From: Streptomyces albidoflavus
GTDB lineage: Bacteria; Actinomycetota; Actinomycetes; Streptomycetales; Streptomycetaceae
Direction of reading: 5' to 3'
Assembly (NCBI RefSeq): GCF_000719955.1
Contig: NZ_JOII01000028.1
Location: 1-64,000, forward strand
DNA length: 64,000 nucleotides
The notes beneath the pieces were generated by a model that was not told the origin of the DNA, did no database searches, and saw only the letters and a program-made list of their open reading frames with translations. This document shows positions 8,834-17,725 of the stretch, one piece after another (positions within the stretch are counted from its first letter, which is position 1; each line of letters opens with the position of its first letter). Made by a program: the position numbers and the translations under genes.

Positions 8834-10079
8834 CAGGTCCCTCCCGCTGCGGCGCCGGGCTGCTCAGCCGGCGGTACCCCAGGAACCCGACGAGGACCGC
8901 GGCGGCCCCGGCGGCCGCCGGAACCCAGTACCCCGCCTTCGCCCCCGCCGCGTCGATCACCCAGCCGGAGACCGACGAGCCGAGAGCGACGCCGACCGCC
9001 AGACCCGTACTCACCCAGGTCATGCCTTCGGTCAGCTTCGCGCGGGGCACGTGCTGCTCGACGAGGGCCATCGTCGTGATCATCGTCGGCGCGATGCACA
9101 GGCCCGCCACGAACAGTGCCACGGCCAGAAACGGCAGGTTCCCGACCAGTTGGAGGGGGATCATACTCACGCCCATCGCGACGACCCCCAGCAGCCACCT
9201 GCGGGCCGGCGCCCCGCCGAAGTGCAGTAGGCCGAAGACGACGCCCGCCAGGCACGACCCGGCGGCGTAGGTGGCCAGCACCAGGCTGGCCGCGCCCTTG
9301 TGGCCCTGCTCCTCGGCGAAGGCGACGGTGACCACGTCGATCGCGCCGAAGATCGCCCCGGTCGCCACGAAGGTGCCGACCAGGACCTGGAGCCCGGTCG
9401 AGCGCAGGGCGGAGCCCTTGGTGTGGTGCTCGCGCGGGTGGGGGACCGGTTCGGTGGAGCGCTGGGCGGTGAGCGAGAAGACGCCCGCCGCCAGGAAGAC
9501 CGCCGCCAGCAGCGGGCCCGCCTCCGGGAACCAGGTCGTCGACAGGCCGATGGAGACGATCGGGCCGAAGATGAAGCACGCCTCGTCGACCACAGACTCG
9601 AAGGAGTACGCGGTGTGCAGCTGGCGCGGCTGGTCCCGGTAGAGCGCCGCCCAGCGGGCGCGGACCATCGAGCCGATCGAGGGCACCGCGCCGATCCCGG
9701 CGGCGAAGAGGAAGAGCGTCCAGTCCGGCAGCGAGAACTGCGCCGAGAGCAGCAGCCCCGCCACCGCCGCCAGCGCCACCAGGGTGGCCGGCCGCAGCAC
9801 CCGCCGCTGGCCGTGCAGGTCGACCAGGCGGGAGATCTGCGGGCCGATCAGCGCCGCCGAGAGCGCCACCATCGCCGAGAGCGCCCCGGCCAGCCCGTAC
9901 CTGCCGGTGAGCTGCGAGATCATCGTGACGATGCCGATGCCCATCATGGACAGCGGCAGCCGCCCCACGAATCCGGCGGCGGAGAAACCCCTGCTGCCCG
10001 GGGCGGAGAAGATGGCGCGGTACGGGCTGGGCAAGGCGGGCTCCGGGCAGGCTGAACGTAAGGTGTGAGAGGGGCTCAT
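8760..10079 (-). CDS. MFS transporter
   Basis: A 439-residue major-facilitator protein with about 12 hydrophobic segments, first at about residue 36 ([16 protein letters not shown]) and last near 400. A loop-2/3 basic signature is visible ([15 protein letters not shown]). A soluble, Gln/Asp-rich C-terminal tail follows the last helix. Similar Streptomyces proteins are annotated as drug or sugar efflux permeases; no substrate can be assigned. It is transcribed with the aldonolactone oxidase gene that overlaps its 3' end. The ATG at 10079 lacks a clear ribosome site, so a slightly later start is possible. Confidence 0.85.
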   Translation of the reverse strand: MSPSHTLRSACPEPALPSPYRAIFSAPGSRGFSAAGFVGRLPLSMMGIGIVTMISQLTGRYGLAGALSAMVALSAALIGPQISRLVDLHGQRRVLRPATLVALAAVAGLLLSAQFSLPDWTLFLFAAGIGAVPSIGSMVRARWAALYRDQPRQLHTAYSFESVVDEACFIFGPIVSIGLSTTWFPEAGPLLAAVFLAAGVFSLTAQRSTEPVPHPREHHTKGSALRSTGLQVLVGTFVATGAIFGAIDVVTVAFAEEQGHKGAASLVLATYAAGSCLAGVVFGLLHFGGAPARRWLLGVVAMGVSMIPLQLVGNLPFLAVALFVAGLCIAPTMITTMALVEQHVPRAKLTEGMTWVSTGLAVGVALGSSVSGWVIDAAGAKAGYWVPAAAGAAAVLVGFLGYRRLSSPAPQREGPDGRAADAGQHQDGESGTHPERDLA

Positions 10080-10153
10080 ACAGCTTACGGGCCGCCGGGG
10101 CGCGACCGCAGCCCCGATTCCTCGCCCGGGCCGCCGGGTGGCAGGATCGAGAC

Positions 10154-11269
10154 ATGTCCGATGTGCGCGATGCCACCCCCTACGACGCCCTCCTGCTGCT
10201 CTCCTTCGGCGGCCCCGAGGGACCCGACGACGTCGTCCCCTTCCTGCGGAACGTGACGCACGGCCGCGGAATCCCCGAAGAGCGGCTGAAGGAGGTGGGG
10301 CAGCACTACTACCTCTTCGACGGGATCAGCCCCATCAACGCCCAGAACCGCGACCTCCTCGCCGCCCTGCGCGCCGACTTCGCGGAGCACGGCGTCGAGC
10401 TGCCCGTCTTCTGGGGCAACCGCAACTGGAGCCCCTACCTCCCCGACACCCTGCGGGAGATGGCCAAGGAGGGGCACCGCCGCATCGCCGTCCTCGCCAC
10501 CAGCGCGTACGCCTCGTACTCGGGGTGCCGCCAGTACCGCGAGAACCTCGCCGACGCGCTGGCCGCGCTTCAGACCGAGGGGCTGCCCGTGCCCCGGGTC
10601 GACAAGCTCCGGCACTACTTCAACCACCCGGGCTTCCTGGAGCCGATGATCGACGGCGTCCTCGCCTCCCTCGCCGACCTCCCCGATGAGGTGCGCGACG
10701 GCGCCGAGATCGCCTTCACCACGCACTCCATCCCGGACGCCGCCGCCGACACCTCCGGACCCCGCGAGGTCCACGGCGACGGCGGCGCCTACGTGGCGCA
10801 GCACCTCGACACCGCCCGGGTGATCGCCGACGCGGTCCGCGAGCGGACCGGCGTCGACCGCCCCTGGTCCCTCGTCTACCAGTCGCGCAGCGGCTCCCCG
10901 CACATCCCGTGGCTGGAGCCGGACATCTGCGACCACCTGGAGGAGCGGCACGCGGCCGGCGCCCCGGCGGTCGTCATGGCCCCGATCGGCTTCGTCTCGG
11001 ACCACATGGAGGTCCGCTACGACCTCGACACCGAGGCCACCGCCAAGGCCGCCGAACTGGGCCTGCCCGTACGCCGCTCGGCCACCGTCGGCGCCGACCC
11101 GCGGTTCGCCGCCGCCGTCCGCGACCTGCTGCTGGAGCGGGCCGCCACCGAACGCGGCGAGCACCCGGCCCGCTGCGCCCTCGGCGCGCTCGGCCCCAGC
11201 CACGACGTCTGCCCGGTCGGCTGCTGCCCCGCCCGCTCGCCGCGCCCCGCCGCCGCCGGACTGGACTGA
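10154..11269 (+). CDS. hemH: ferrochelatase (coproporphyrin ferrochelatase type)
   Basis: A 371-residue ferrochelatase. Motifs include [20 protein letters not shown] at the N-terminus, GNRNWSPYL, the active-site [10 protein letters not shown] histidine, and [16 protein letters not shown]. The tail carries cysteines at about residues 341, 353, 357 and 358. Actinobacterial ferrochelatases are known to bind a [2Fe-2S] cluster through C-terminal cysteines plus one internal cysteine, and act in the coproporphyrin-dependent heme pathway, inserting iron into coproporphyrin III. The gene is followed after 33 bases by the inositol monophosphatase gene, consistent with an operon. Confidence 0.95.
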   Translation: MSDVRDATPYDALLLLSFGGPEGPDDVVPFLRNVTHGRGIPEERLKEVGQHYYLFDGISPINAQNRDLLAALRADFAEHGVELPVFWGNRNWSPYLPDTLREMAKEGHRRIAVLATSAYASYSGCRQYRENLADALAALQTEGLPVPRVDKLRHYFNHPGFLEPMIDGVLASLADLPDEVRDGAEIAFTTHSIPDAAADTSGPREVHGDGGAYVAQHLDTARVIADAVRERTGVDRPWSLVYQSRSGSPHIPWLEPDICDHLEERHAAGAPAVVMAPIGFVSDHMEVRYDLDTEATAKAAELGLPVRRSATVGADPRFAAAVRDLLLERAATERGEHPARCALGALGPSHDVCPVGCCPARSPRPAAAGLD

Positions 11270-11302
11270 CCCGCCCCGCCCCCGACCTAGGAGCACCAGC
11301 CC

Positions 11303-12112
11303 GTGACCGACCCCAACACCGGACTGCTCGCCCTCGCCCTGGAGGCCGCCCGCCGCGCCGGGGACTTCCTGCGCGACGGGCGCCCCGCCGACCTCGCGGT
11401 GGCCGCCACCAAGACCAGCGCCATCGACGTGGTGACCGAGATGGACATCGCCTCCGAGAAGATGATCACCGGCTTCCTCGCCGACCGCCGCCCCGAGGAC
11501 GGCTTCCTCGGCGAGGAGGGTGCCAGCACCGAGGGCACCAGCGGCGTGAGGTGGATCATCGACCCGCTCGACGGCACGGTGAACTACCTCTACGGCCGCC
11601 CCGCCTGGGCCGTCTCCATCGCCGCCGAACGCGACGGGGTCACCGTCGTCGGCGTCGTCCACGCGCCGATGCGCGGCGAGACCTGCCGGGCCGTCCTCGG
11701 CGGCGGCGCTCACCTGGACGACACCCCGATCCAGGTCAACACCGCGCCATCGCTCGACCGCGCCCTGGTCGGCACCGGCTTCGGCTACCTCGCCGGCCGC
11801 AAGGCCCACCAGGCCGCCGTCGCCGCCCGGATCATCCCCGAGGTCCGCGACATCCGCCGGGGCGGCTCCGCCGCGATCGACCTGTGCGACGTCGCCACCG
11901 GCCGCCTCGACGCGTACTACGAGCGCGGCCTCAACCCCTGGGACTACGCGGCCGGGGAACTGATCGCCCGCGAGGCCGGCGCCCTCACCGGCGGACGCCC
12001 CGGAGCCCCCGCCTCCACCGAACTGACGGTGGCGGCCCCGCCCGGCCTCTTCGAGCCGCTCCAGGAGCGCCTGGAGGAGTACGGGGCCTGGCACGACGGC
12101 ACCCTGGCCTGA
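11303..12112 (+). CDS. inositol monophosphatase family protein
   Basis: A 269-residue FIG-superfamily, Li-sensitive-type phosphatase. It shows the metal-binding motifs LGEEGAS, IIDPLDGTVNYLYG and NPWDYAAGELI. Relatives dephosphorylate myo-inositol-1-phosphate, histidinol phosphate or fructose-1,6-bisphosphate with two or three Mg2+; sequence alone does not choose between these. The GTG start is preceded by TAGGAG at a suitable distance. It lies 33 bases after hemH and ends just before a strong terminator. Confidence 0.9.
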   Translation: MTDPNTGLLALALEAARRAGDFLRDGRPADLAVAATKTSAIDVVTEMDIASEKMITGFLADRRPEDGFLGEEGASTEGTSGVRWIIDPLDGTVNYLYGRPAWAVSIAAERDGVTVVGVVHAPMRGETCRAVLGGGAHLDDTPIQVNTAPSLDRALVGTGFGYLAGRKAHQAAVAARIIPEVRDIRRGGSAAIDLCDVATGRLDAYYERGLNPWDYAAGELIAREAGALTGGRPGAPASTELTVAAPPGLFEPLQERLEEYGAWHDGTLA

Positions 12113-12123
12113 CCCCGGGCACA

Positions 12124-12170
12124 CGACCGGGCCCCGGCCCCCTCTCGGCAGAGGGGCCGGGGCCCGGTCG
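12124..12170. terminator. bidirectional GC-rich hairpin terminator
   Basis: Arms of about 20 bases (12124-12144 and 12151-12170) built on CGACCGGGCCCCGG and its complement, with one bulged C and a short CGGCA-type loop. It sits between the convergent inositol phosphatase gene (+) and the small gene ending at 12210 (-). Confidence 0.75.
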
Positions 12171-12209
12171 CGTGCGCGCCTGCGGTGACGGCGGTGCGGG
12201 TGGGTGTGG

Positions 12210-12386
12210 TCAGGCGGTGGAAGCCGTGTGGACCTGGACGCCGTGCTCGGCGGCCAGCCGCTGGAGATCCTCCAGCTCGCCCTGCTCGACCTCGGCCAGG
12301 AACTCGTCCCCGGTCTCCTGGGCCCGGGTCAGATCCGACTCGGTGGCCTCTATGCGCTGAAGCAGACCTGCGGTGAAAGCGTCCAT
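12210..12386 (-). CDS. small acidic helical protein, conserved hypothetical
   Basis: A 58-residue, acidic, probably all-helical protein beginning MDAFTAGLLQRIEATESDLT and ending with GVQVHTASTA. The heptad-like hydrophobic spacing suggests a short coiled coil. ATG 12386 is preceded by a GAGGGGG ribosome site; the six extra codons of the open frame upstream are not needed. It lies divergent to cutR and convergent with the inositol phosphatase gene, in a place where small genes are common beside cutRS. I cannot assign a function. Confidence 0.65.
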   Translation of the reverse strand: MDAFTAGLLQRIEATESDLTRAQETGDEFLAEVEQGELEDLQRLAAEHGVQVHTASTA

Positions 12387-12709
12387 GATGCGCCCCCTCG
12401 TCAAGGTGTGGGTGGGTCGGCGGCACGGGGGTGTGCCTCGAAAAAGGGGTGACCACGCCCCGGGGGCGGCTCCGTCGGGGAAATGCCGGACGTGGCATGA
12501 GCCACATGCCGAGGGTGATCGCGGGTGTGCAGTCGTCCTCCCCGCGCCCCGGACGCCGGAAACCTCGGGGTTCGGCCGACTTGCGGAATCCTTCCTTCCC
12601 GTCCGGGTGGCTCCCGCCTTACCGCCGGTTTATGGCCGAAAGGGGCAGGATGGAGCCTCATCAGAAGGACCGGCGCCCCCTCGGGGTGCCCTGCGAAAGG
12701 ATCAGCGAC
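12387..12709. promoter_or_regulatory. 323-bp divergent region before cutR with nested dyads
   Basis: The spacer between the small gene (-) and cutR (+) contains two overlapping inverted repeats near 12492-12510: GTGGC-N4-GCCAC, and the offset pair GGCAT/ATGCC. They could be an operator for cutRS or for the divergent gene. No confident -35/-10 pair was identified. Confidence 0.4.
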
Positions 12710-13363
12710 GTGCGTGTACTCGTCGTCGAGGACGAGCAGCTGCTCGCCGATGCGGTGGCCACCGGACTGCGCCGGGAGGCCATGGCCGTCGACGTCGTGT
12801 ACGACGGGGCCGCCGCGCTGGAACGCGTGGGCGTCAACGACTACGACGTGATCGTCCTCGACCGGGACCTCCCCCTGGTCCACGGGGACGACGTCTGCCG
12901 CAGGGTGGTCGAGCTCCAGATGCCCACCCGGGTCCTGATGCTCACGGCCTCCGGCGACGTCAGCGACCGGGTCGAGGGGCTGGAGATCGGCGCCGACGAC
13001 TACCTCCCCAAGCCCTTCGCCTTCACCGAGCTGATCGCCCGGGTCCGCGCGCTCGGCCGGCGTACCAGCGTGCCGCTGCCGCCGGTCCTGGAGCGCGCCG
13101 GGATCAAGCTCGACCCCAACCGCCGCGAGGTCTTCCGCGACGGCCGGGAGATCCAGCTCGCTCCCAAGGAGTTCGCCGTCCTGGAGGTGCTGCTGCGCAG
13201 CGAGGGCGCCGTGGTCTCCGCCGAGCAGTTGCTGGAGAAGGCCTGGGACGAGAACACCGACCCGTTCACCAACGTCGTGCGGGTCACCGTCATGACGCTC
13301 CGCCGCAAGCTGGGCGAGCCCGCGGTCATCGTCACCGTGCCCGGCTCGGGCTACCGGATCTGA
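12710..13363 (+). CDS. cutR: response regulator CutR (OmpR/PhoB family)
   Basis: A 217-residue OmpR-type regulator. The receiver domain (about 1-115) has the acidic pair in VVEDEQ, the phospho-acceptor aspartate in DVIVLDRDLPLVHG, a threonine in MLTASG and the lysine in LPKPFAF. The winged-helix DNA-binding domain (about 125-217) ends IVTVPGSGYRI. The VVDVVYDG/LVHGDDVC pattern matches CutR of Streptomyces as I recall it. GTG 12710 has an AAAGGAT ribosome site; the open frame runs further upstream without coding character. The partner kinase gene starts 6 bases after the stop. CutRS has been linked to actinorhodin control and to envelope or secretion stress. Confidence 0.92.
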   Translation: MRVLVVEDEQLLADAVATGLRREAMAVDVVYDGAAALERVGVNDYDVIVLDRDLPLVHGDDVCRRVVELQMPTRVLMLTASGDVSDRVEGLEIGADDYLPKPFAFTELIARVRALGRRTSVPLPPVLERAGIKLDPNRREVFRDGREIQLAPKEFAVLEVLLRSEGAVVSAEQLLEKAWDENTDPFTNVVRVTVMTLRRKLGEPAVIVTVPGSGYRI

Positions 13364-13368
13364 CCGGC

Positions 13369-14640
13369 GTGGCCGCGAGCCCGGCGCCGCGCCCCGCGCC
13401 CCCCAAACCCACCTCCGCGCCGCCCAGGCCCACCTGGGACCCGCGCCGCCCGCCGCAGCAGGCGTGGCTGCGGCCCACCATCCGGATACGGCTCACCCTG
13501 CTCTACGGCGGGATGTTCCTCATCGCGGGCATCCTGCTGCTGTCGATCATCTACCTGCTCGCCGCCCAGGCGGTGCACGTCGGCAACGAGCTGCCGTTCC
13601 AGGTCACCAGCGGCACCTTCACGATCTACAGCGACGCCTGCCCGGCCCTCTCCGGCCGCCGCTTCACCAGCTCGGGCGCGTTCAACGACGCGATGAAGCT
13701 CTGCATCGACCACCAGCGCCAGCAGGCCCTGGACGACCTGCTGAGCCGCTCGCTGCTGGCCCTGGTCGGCCTCAGCGTGATCGCCTTCGCCTTCGGCTAC
13801 GCCATGGCCGGGCGGGTCCTCGCGCCGCTGGGCCGGATCACCCGGACCGCGCGCAGCGTGGCCGGCTCCGACCTCTCCCGGCGGATCGAGCTGGACGGCC
13901 CGGACGACGAGCTGAAGGAGCTGGCCGACACCTTCGACGACATGCTGGACCGCCTGGAGCGGGCCTTCACCGCCCAGCAGCGGTTCGTCGCCAACGCCTC
14001 GCACGAGCTGCGCACGCCGCTGGCGATCAACCGCACCCTGCTGGAGGTGCAGCTCTCCGACCCGGGCGCGCCCCCCGAGCTCCAGCAGCTCGGCAAGACC
14101 CTGCTCGCCACCAACGAGCGGAGCGAGCAGCTGGTCGAGGGCCTGCTCCTGCTGGCCCGCAGCGACAACCAGATCGTCGAGCGCAAGCCGGTGGACCTCG
14201 GCGAGGTCGCCACCCGCGCCGTCGAGCAGGTGCGCGGCGAGGCCGAGCAGCGGGAGGTGGAGCTGCGCGCGGACATCGCCGAGGCGGTCGTCCAGGGCAA
14301 CGGCGTCCTGCTGGAGCGGATCGCCCTGAACCTCACGCAGAACGCCGTGCGCTACAACCTGCCCCCGGGCGAGGGCGGCTGGGTGGAGGTCTCCACCGAG
14401 CTCCAGCACGGGCAGGCGGTGCTGGTCGTGACCAACACCGGACCGGTCGTCCCCGCGTACGAGATCGATCAGCTCTTCGAGCCGTTCCGGCGGCTGCGGA
14501 CCGAGCGGACCGGGAGTGACAAGGGGGTCGGGCTCGGCCTGTCGATCGTCCGGTCGGTGACCCGCGCGCACGGCGGAAGGATCACCGCGGAGCCGAGGGA
14601 AGGCGGAGGGCTCGTGATGCGTGTCACACTTCCGTTGTAA
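13369..14640 (+). CDS. cutS: sensor histidine kinase CutS
   Basis: A 423-residue sensor kinase. A proline-rich cytoplasmic start is followed by TM1 (about 43-66, LLYGGMFLIAGILLLSIIYL), an extracytoplasmic loop, TM2 (about 128-148), HAMP, HisKA with the phospho-histidine in ASHELRTPLAINR, and an HATPase domain with NLTQNAVRYN, GVGLGLSIV and a terminal MRVTLPL. The short external loop contains two cysteines, about residues 91 and 112, which could form a redox-sensitive disulfide. The GTG start is six bases after the cutR stop, so the two are co-transcribed. CutS is expected to phosphorylate CutR. Confidence 0.92.
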   Translation: MAASPAPRPAPPKPTSAPPRPTWDPRRPPQQAWLRPTIRIRLTLLYGGMFLIAGILLLSIIYLLAAQAVHVGNELPFQVTSGTFTIYSDACPALSGRRFTSSGAFNDAMKLCIDHQRQQALDDLLSRSLLALVGLSVIAFAFGYAMAGRVLAPLGRITRTARSVAGSDLSRRIELDGPDDELKELADTFDDMLDRLERAFTAQQRFVANASHELRTPLAINRTLLEVQLSDPGAPPELQQLGKTLLATNERSEQLVEGLLLLARSDNQIVERKPVDLGEVATRAVEQVRGEAEQREVELRADIAEAVVQGNGVLLERIALNLTQNAVRYNLPPGEGGWVEVSTELQHGQAVLVVTNTGPVVPAYEIDQLFEPFRRLRTERTGSDKGVGLGLSIVRSVTRAHGGRITAEPREGGGLVMRVTLPL

Positions 14641-15034
14641 CGTCCTGCGGGGCATTCGTTTCCGTGTTCGCTTTGAGCGGAATTTTCCCGGCCTGGAACT
14701 GGTTCTCCGCTGTGTGATCGATCACAGGATCGAATGATCGTCCTTCTACTCTCCGTGACCGTAAAGGCCCTTGAAAACCCTGCAAAATGCGGGTTTTCCG
14801 GGGTCCCGATCACGGGAAGTGCACAAGGTGGCCCGTGCGGGGCGGGGCGCCCGGACCGTGTACGGTCCCCTTCGCCATCCAAGACGATCACCTCTTCCGA
14901 GGTGCGTTTGGGTGTCGATTGAGTAACAGACCTTGATGTGAGGCAAAATCTCCGCCTCAGGTCGGGCACAAGTCCGGCCTCCCAGGCGTTACCGCGCTGG
15001 AGATATCACAGACACCCAGAGGGGGAGAGCTGAC
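14641..15034. promoter_or_regulatory. 394-bp intergenic region with a 14-bp palindrome
   Basis: This long spacer lies downstream of cutS and upstream of the DUF4193 gene. It contains the perfect palindrome TGTGATCGATCACA at 14713-14726, which includes GTG-N6-CAC and resembles a CRP/FNR-family half-site pair. A TACGGT -10-like hexamer at 14861-14866 is a promoter candidate. Just before the next gene is a strong AGAGGGGGAGAG ribosome site. I see no supported gene inside; the short open frames there lack coding character. Confidence 0.45.
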
Positions 15035-15331
15035 ATGGCAACGGACTACGACACCCCACGTAAGACCGATGACGACCTCAACGAGGACAGCATCGAGGAA
15101 CTGAAGGCCCGGAGGAACGACAAGTCCACCTCCACGGTCGACGTCGACGAGTTCGAGGCCGCAGAGGGCCTCGAACTTCCCGGAGCGGACCTCTCCAACG
15201 AGGAGCTGGCCGTCCGGGTGCTGCCCAAGCAGCAGGACGAGTTCACCTGCATGAGCTGCTTCCTGGTGCACCACCGGAGCCAGCTCGCACGCGAGAAGAA
15301 CGGCCAGCCCATCTGCCGCGACTGCGACTGA
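15035..15331 (+). CDS. DUF4193 family protein
   Basis: A 98-residue actinobacterial protein. The N-terminal half is acidic (MATDYDTPRKTDDDLNEDSI), and the C-terminal half has a zinc-ribbon-like pattern: CMSC in the FTCMSCFLVHHRSQL segment and CRDC in the last residues. Two CxxC pairs with an intervening histidine-rich loop suggest one bound Zn2+. The family is highly conserved next to cutRS and dut in Streptomyces, and its function is unknown. The start has an excellent ribosome site. It is followed 12 bases later by a second uncharacterised gene, probably in the same transcript. Confidence 0.88.
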   Translation: MATDYDTPRKTDDDLNEDSIEELKARRNDKSTSTVDVDEFEAAEGLELPGADLSNEELAVRVLPKQQDEFTCMSCFLVHHRSQLAREKNGQPICRDCD

Positions 15332-15343
15332 GGCAGGCCGGCC

Positions 15344-16279
15344 GTGACAGGCACGACACCGCCGCGGAAGTTTCCCTTCCTGAAGCGGCGGGGGGACGGC
15401 GCGCCGTCCCCGGCGGAATCTGACGGCGAGCGGGGCCTTGGGGCCTCGCTCGAGGCAGCCGACGCCACGGACGGGGCCCCAGGGCCCCACAGCGGCGGTA
15501 CGGGCACGGGGGAAGGCCCTGCGGCCACCGAGCCCGCCACACCCGCTCCCGGCCGCGTGGCGGCCGTACGGGACGGACTGCTCCGGCAGGGGCGCAACGC
15601 CAAGGCCGGACTCGGCGTTCTCGCCGACCGTGTCATCGAGATCGCCCCGCGCATCCCGGTGCGCGACCTCCACACCCTCCGCGCGCAGTTCCCGGGCCTC
15701 GGCCCCGAACAGCTCGCGGACAAACTCATCAGCGGCGCCGCCCACGGCACCTCCACGGTGGGGGCCTCGGTGGGCGCTGCCGCCATGCTCCCGGTGCCGC
15801 CGGCCATGCCGGCCGAACTGGCCGCGGAGATCACCGCCGTGGCCGCGATAGAGCTGAAGCTCATCGCCGAACTCCACGAGGTCTACGGGCAGCGGCCCGA
15901 AGGCGGGGCCACGCGCCGGGCGACGGCCTATCTGACCTCCTGGACCAACGAGCGGGGGATCGACGTCGTCCGCCCGCTCACCATCACCGCGGCGCTCAGC
16001 GGGCCCCTCAAGCGCGACCTGCGCCAGCAGATCACCAAGCGCATGATCCGCAACCTGCCGAACCTCGTCCCCTTCCTGGTGGGCGCGGCCGTCGGCGCGG
16101 TCATGAACCGCCGTGACACCCGCAAGCTCGCCGAGCGCGTCCGGCAGGACCTGCGTGCCGCCCAGGTCCCCTGGGACCAGCTCACGTCCCTCCCGCCCCT
16201 GGACAGGCCCGAGCTGCCCCCTGCCACCCTCCCGCACGCACTCCCGCCCGCGCCCCGCGACGACAACCGGCCCACCTGA
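15344..16279 (+). CDS. conserved hypothetical protein, possibly EcsC-like
   Basis: A 311-residue protein of unknown function. Residues 1-80 are low-complexity and probably disordered. The rest has two glycine/alanine-rich hydrophobic stretches, about 140-166 (GASVGAAAMLPVPPAMPAEL) and about 240-254 (LVPFLVGAAVGAVMN). These are separated by amphipathic helices (ELKLIAELHEVYG) and a basic segment (RQQITKRMIRNLPN). This arrangement recalls EcsC-family membrane-associated proteins, but that is only a suggestion. The GTG start lies 12 bases after the DUF4193 stop. Confidence 0.7.
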   Translation: MTGTTPPRKFPFLKRRGDGAPSPAESDGERGLGASLEAADATDGAPGPHSGGTGTGEGPAATEPATPAPGRVAAVRDGLLRQGRNAKAGLGVLADRVIEIAPRIPVRDLHTLRAQFPGLGPEQLADKLISGAAHGTSTVGASVGAAAMLPVPPAMPAELAAEITAVAAIELKLIAELHEVYGQRPEGGATRRATAYLTSWTNERGIDVVRPLTITAALSGPLKRDLRQQITKRMIRNLPNLVPFLVGAAVGAVMNRRDTRKLAERVRQDLRAAQVPWDQLTSLPPLDRPELPPATLPHALPPAPRDDNRPT

Positions 16280-16300
16280 CGGCCCCACCGGGCACGCCCG

Positions 16301-16540
16301 GGTGGCCTCAATCGCCGGCCGGGCTTGATTCGGGCGAGCTGCTGCGTTTGCTGCCGCACGTCTTCGGTGCCTGTGGGTGGCCTCAATCGCCGGCCGGGCT
16401 TCGGTTGGCGGTTGCTCGCTGGGGCGTTCGCTGCCGCATGGCCTCGGTGCCGGTGGGCGGGGTTTCGGCTCCTCGCGCCGGGAGGCCGGCCCAATCGCCG
16501 GGAGCCCGGCCCAATCAAGCCCGGCCGGCGTCTGAGGCCA
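16301..16540. repeat. tandem and inverted CCTCAATCGCCGGCCGGGCTT repeats (REP-like)
   Basis: The 345-bp spacer 16280-16624 holds no gene. It has two direct copies of a unit of about 75 bases: TGGCCTCAATCGCCGGCC begins near 16303 and again near 16378, each followed by a diverged GCTGCCGCA...TCGGTGCC stretch. A near-perfect inverted copy (AATCAAGCCCGGCCGGCG at 16513-16530, continuing to 16540) could pair with the first copy to form a long stem. Elements of this sequence are scattered in Streptomyces intergenic regions and resemble REP or transcript-end elements. Here the array separates convergent genes. Confidence 0.65.
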
Positions 16541-16624
16541 CCTCACCGGTACCGGGACGGCGCCGAGGCGGAACGACGGAGCCCAGCTACGCCGAACCCT
16601 GTGAATCCGGCGCGCCCCGCCGCG

Positions 16625-17083
16625 TCATCCTTCGCGGACAGGGGAGAGCGCCGCCGCCAGGCGCTCGGGGTCACGCGTGGACAGGTACAGGTACGGGGTG
16701 GGGTCGGCCGGGTCGGTGACCTCGACGCGTACGGCCGTCGGGATGTAGCTGCGCAGGAGCATGAAGGCGCGCGAGTCGGCCTTGTGGCTGCGCCAGGCCA
16801 CTGTCTCCTCGGCGTCCAGCGGCTCCGCCGCCCCGAGCGCCGACAGCGGGATGCGCGCGTCGCCCGCGACCAGCGCGTCCCCCACCACGCGGATCTGCGC
16901 CGAGCCGTACGTGCTCAGTCCCGCCGCGCCCGCCGCCGCACCGACGACCAGACCGATGAGCATCGCCAGCACGCCGAGCGGCATGACGATCAGGCCCGAG
17001 GTGAGCCCGGCGATCGCCACCAGGGCCCACCAGGCGCGGGGCGCGGTGAGGCGCTCGGCGTACTGCGGAGTGTTGGGATGCAT
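16625..17083 (-). CDS. DUF3093 domain-containing membrane protein
   Basis: A 152-residue actinobacterial membrane protein. Two hydrophobic helices lie near residues 18-37 (AWWALVAIAGLTSGLIVMPL) and 38-56. A soluble C-terminal domain follows with the strand IRVVGDALVAGDARIPLSAL and the ending PTPYLYLSTRDPERLAAAL. The second half resembles a small PH-like fold. Function is unknown. ATG 17083 is divergent from the thioesterase gene at 17141, with 57 bases between them, so promoters must be compact. Confidence 0.87.
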   Translation of the reverse strand: MHPNTPQYAERLTAPRAWWALVAIAGLTSGLIVMPLGVLAMLIGLVVGAAAGAAGLSTYGSAQIRVVGDALVAGDARIPLSALGAAEPLDAEETVAWRSHKADSRAFMLLRSYIPTAVRVEVTDPADPTPYLYLSTRDPERLAAALSPVREG

Positions 17084-17140
17084 GGGATCAGCTTGGCACG
17101 GTGCCTGCCGGAAGCCGACGCACGGGTAAGGTCTGCGCCT

Positions 17141-17725
17141 GTGAGTGGACGAACACCTGCGTTGACGCCCCCGGACAGCGCCCTGGCGCCGGTGCGGCAC
17201 CCCGATGCCCCGGCCCCCGGCGAGCCCATCGGTACGCACTACGAGCACTGTTTCGGCTGTGGCGGCGAGCAGCCGCACGGACTGCACCTCGCGGCGAAGG
17301 CCGGTGAGGGCGTCTCGGTGACCGCCGAGTTCCTGGTACGCCCCGAGCACCAGGGCGCCCCCGGCCTCGCCCACGGCGGACTGCTGGCCACCGCGCTCGA
17401 CGACACGCTGGGTGCCCTCAACTGGCTGCTGCGGGTCATCTCGGTCACCGGCCGTCTGGAGACCGACTACCTGCGGCCCGTGCCGGTCGGCACCGTGCTG
17501 CACCTGTCCGCCGAGGTGACCGCCGTCGACGGGCGCAAGATCTACGCCACCGCCGAGGGCCGCCTCAACGCCCCCGACGGGCCGGTCGCGGTCCGCGCCG
17601 ACGCGCTCTTCGTCGAGGTCAAGGTCGAGCACTTCACCGACAACGGCCGTCCGGAGGAGATCCAGGCCGCCATGGACGACCCCGACCAGATCCGCCGGGT
17701 CCGCGCCTTCGAGGTGAACCCGTGA
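17141..17725 (+). CDS. PaaI family thioesterase (hotdog fold)
   Basis: A 194-residue hotdog-fold protein. It contains the cysteine pair in [18 protein letters not shown], the hotdog helix segment [20 protein letters not shown], and strands [20 protein letters not shown] and [13 protein letters not shown]. Relatives hydrolyse acyl-CoA thioesters in the cytoplasm; the substrate is unknown. A TAAGGT -10-like hexamer at 17127-17132 lies 8 bases before GTG 17141, supporting this start and a leaderless transcript; the open frame extends far upstream but without coding character. The stop overlaps the dut start by four bases (GTGA). Confidence 0.87.
   Translation: MSGRTPALTPPDSALAPVRHPDAPAPGEPIGTHYEHCFGCGGEQPHGLHLAAKAGEGVSVTAEFLVRPEHQGAPGLAHGGLLATALDDTLGALNWLLRVISVTGRLETDYLRPVPVGTVLHLSAEVTAVDGRKIYATAEGRLNAPDGPVAVRADALFVEVKVEHFTDNGRPEEIQAAMDDPDQIRRVRAFEVNP

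Noticed and set aside
14734..14922. A 62-codon frame downstream of cutS.
   Set aside because: No ribosome site, no coding-type third-position bias, and it overlaps the likely regulatory palindrome region.
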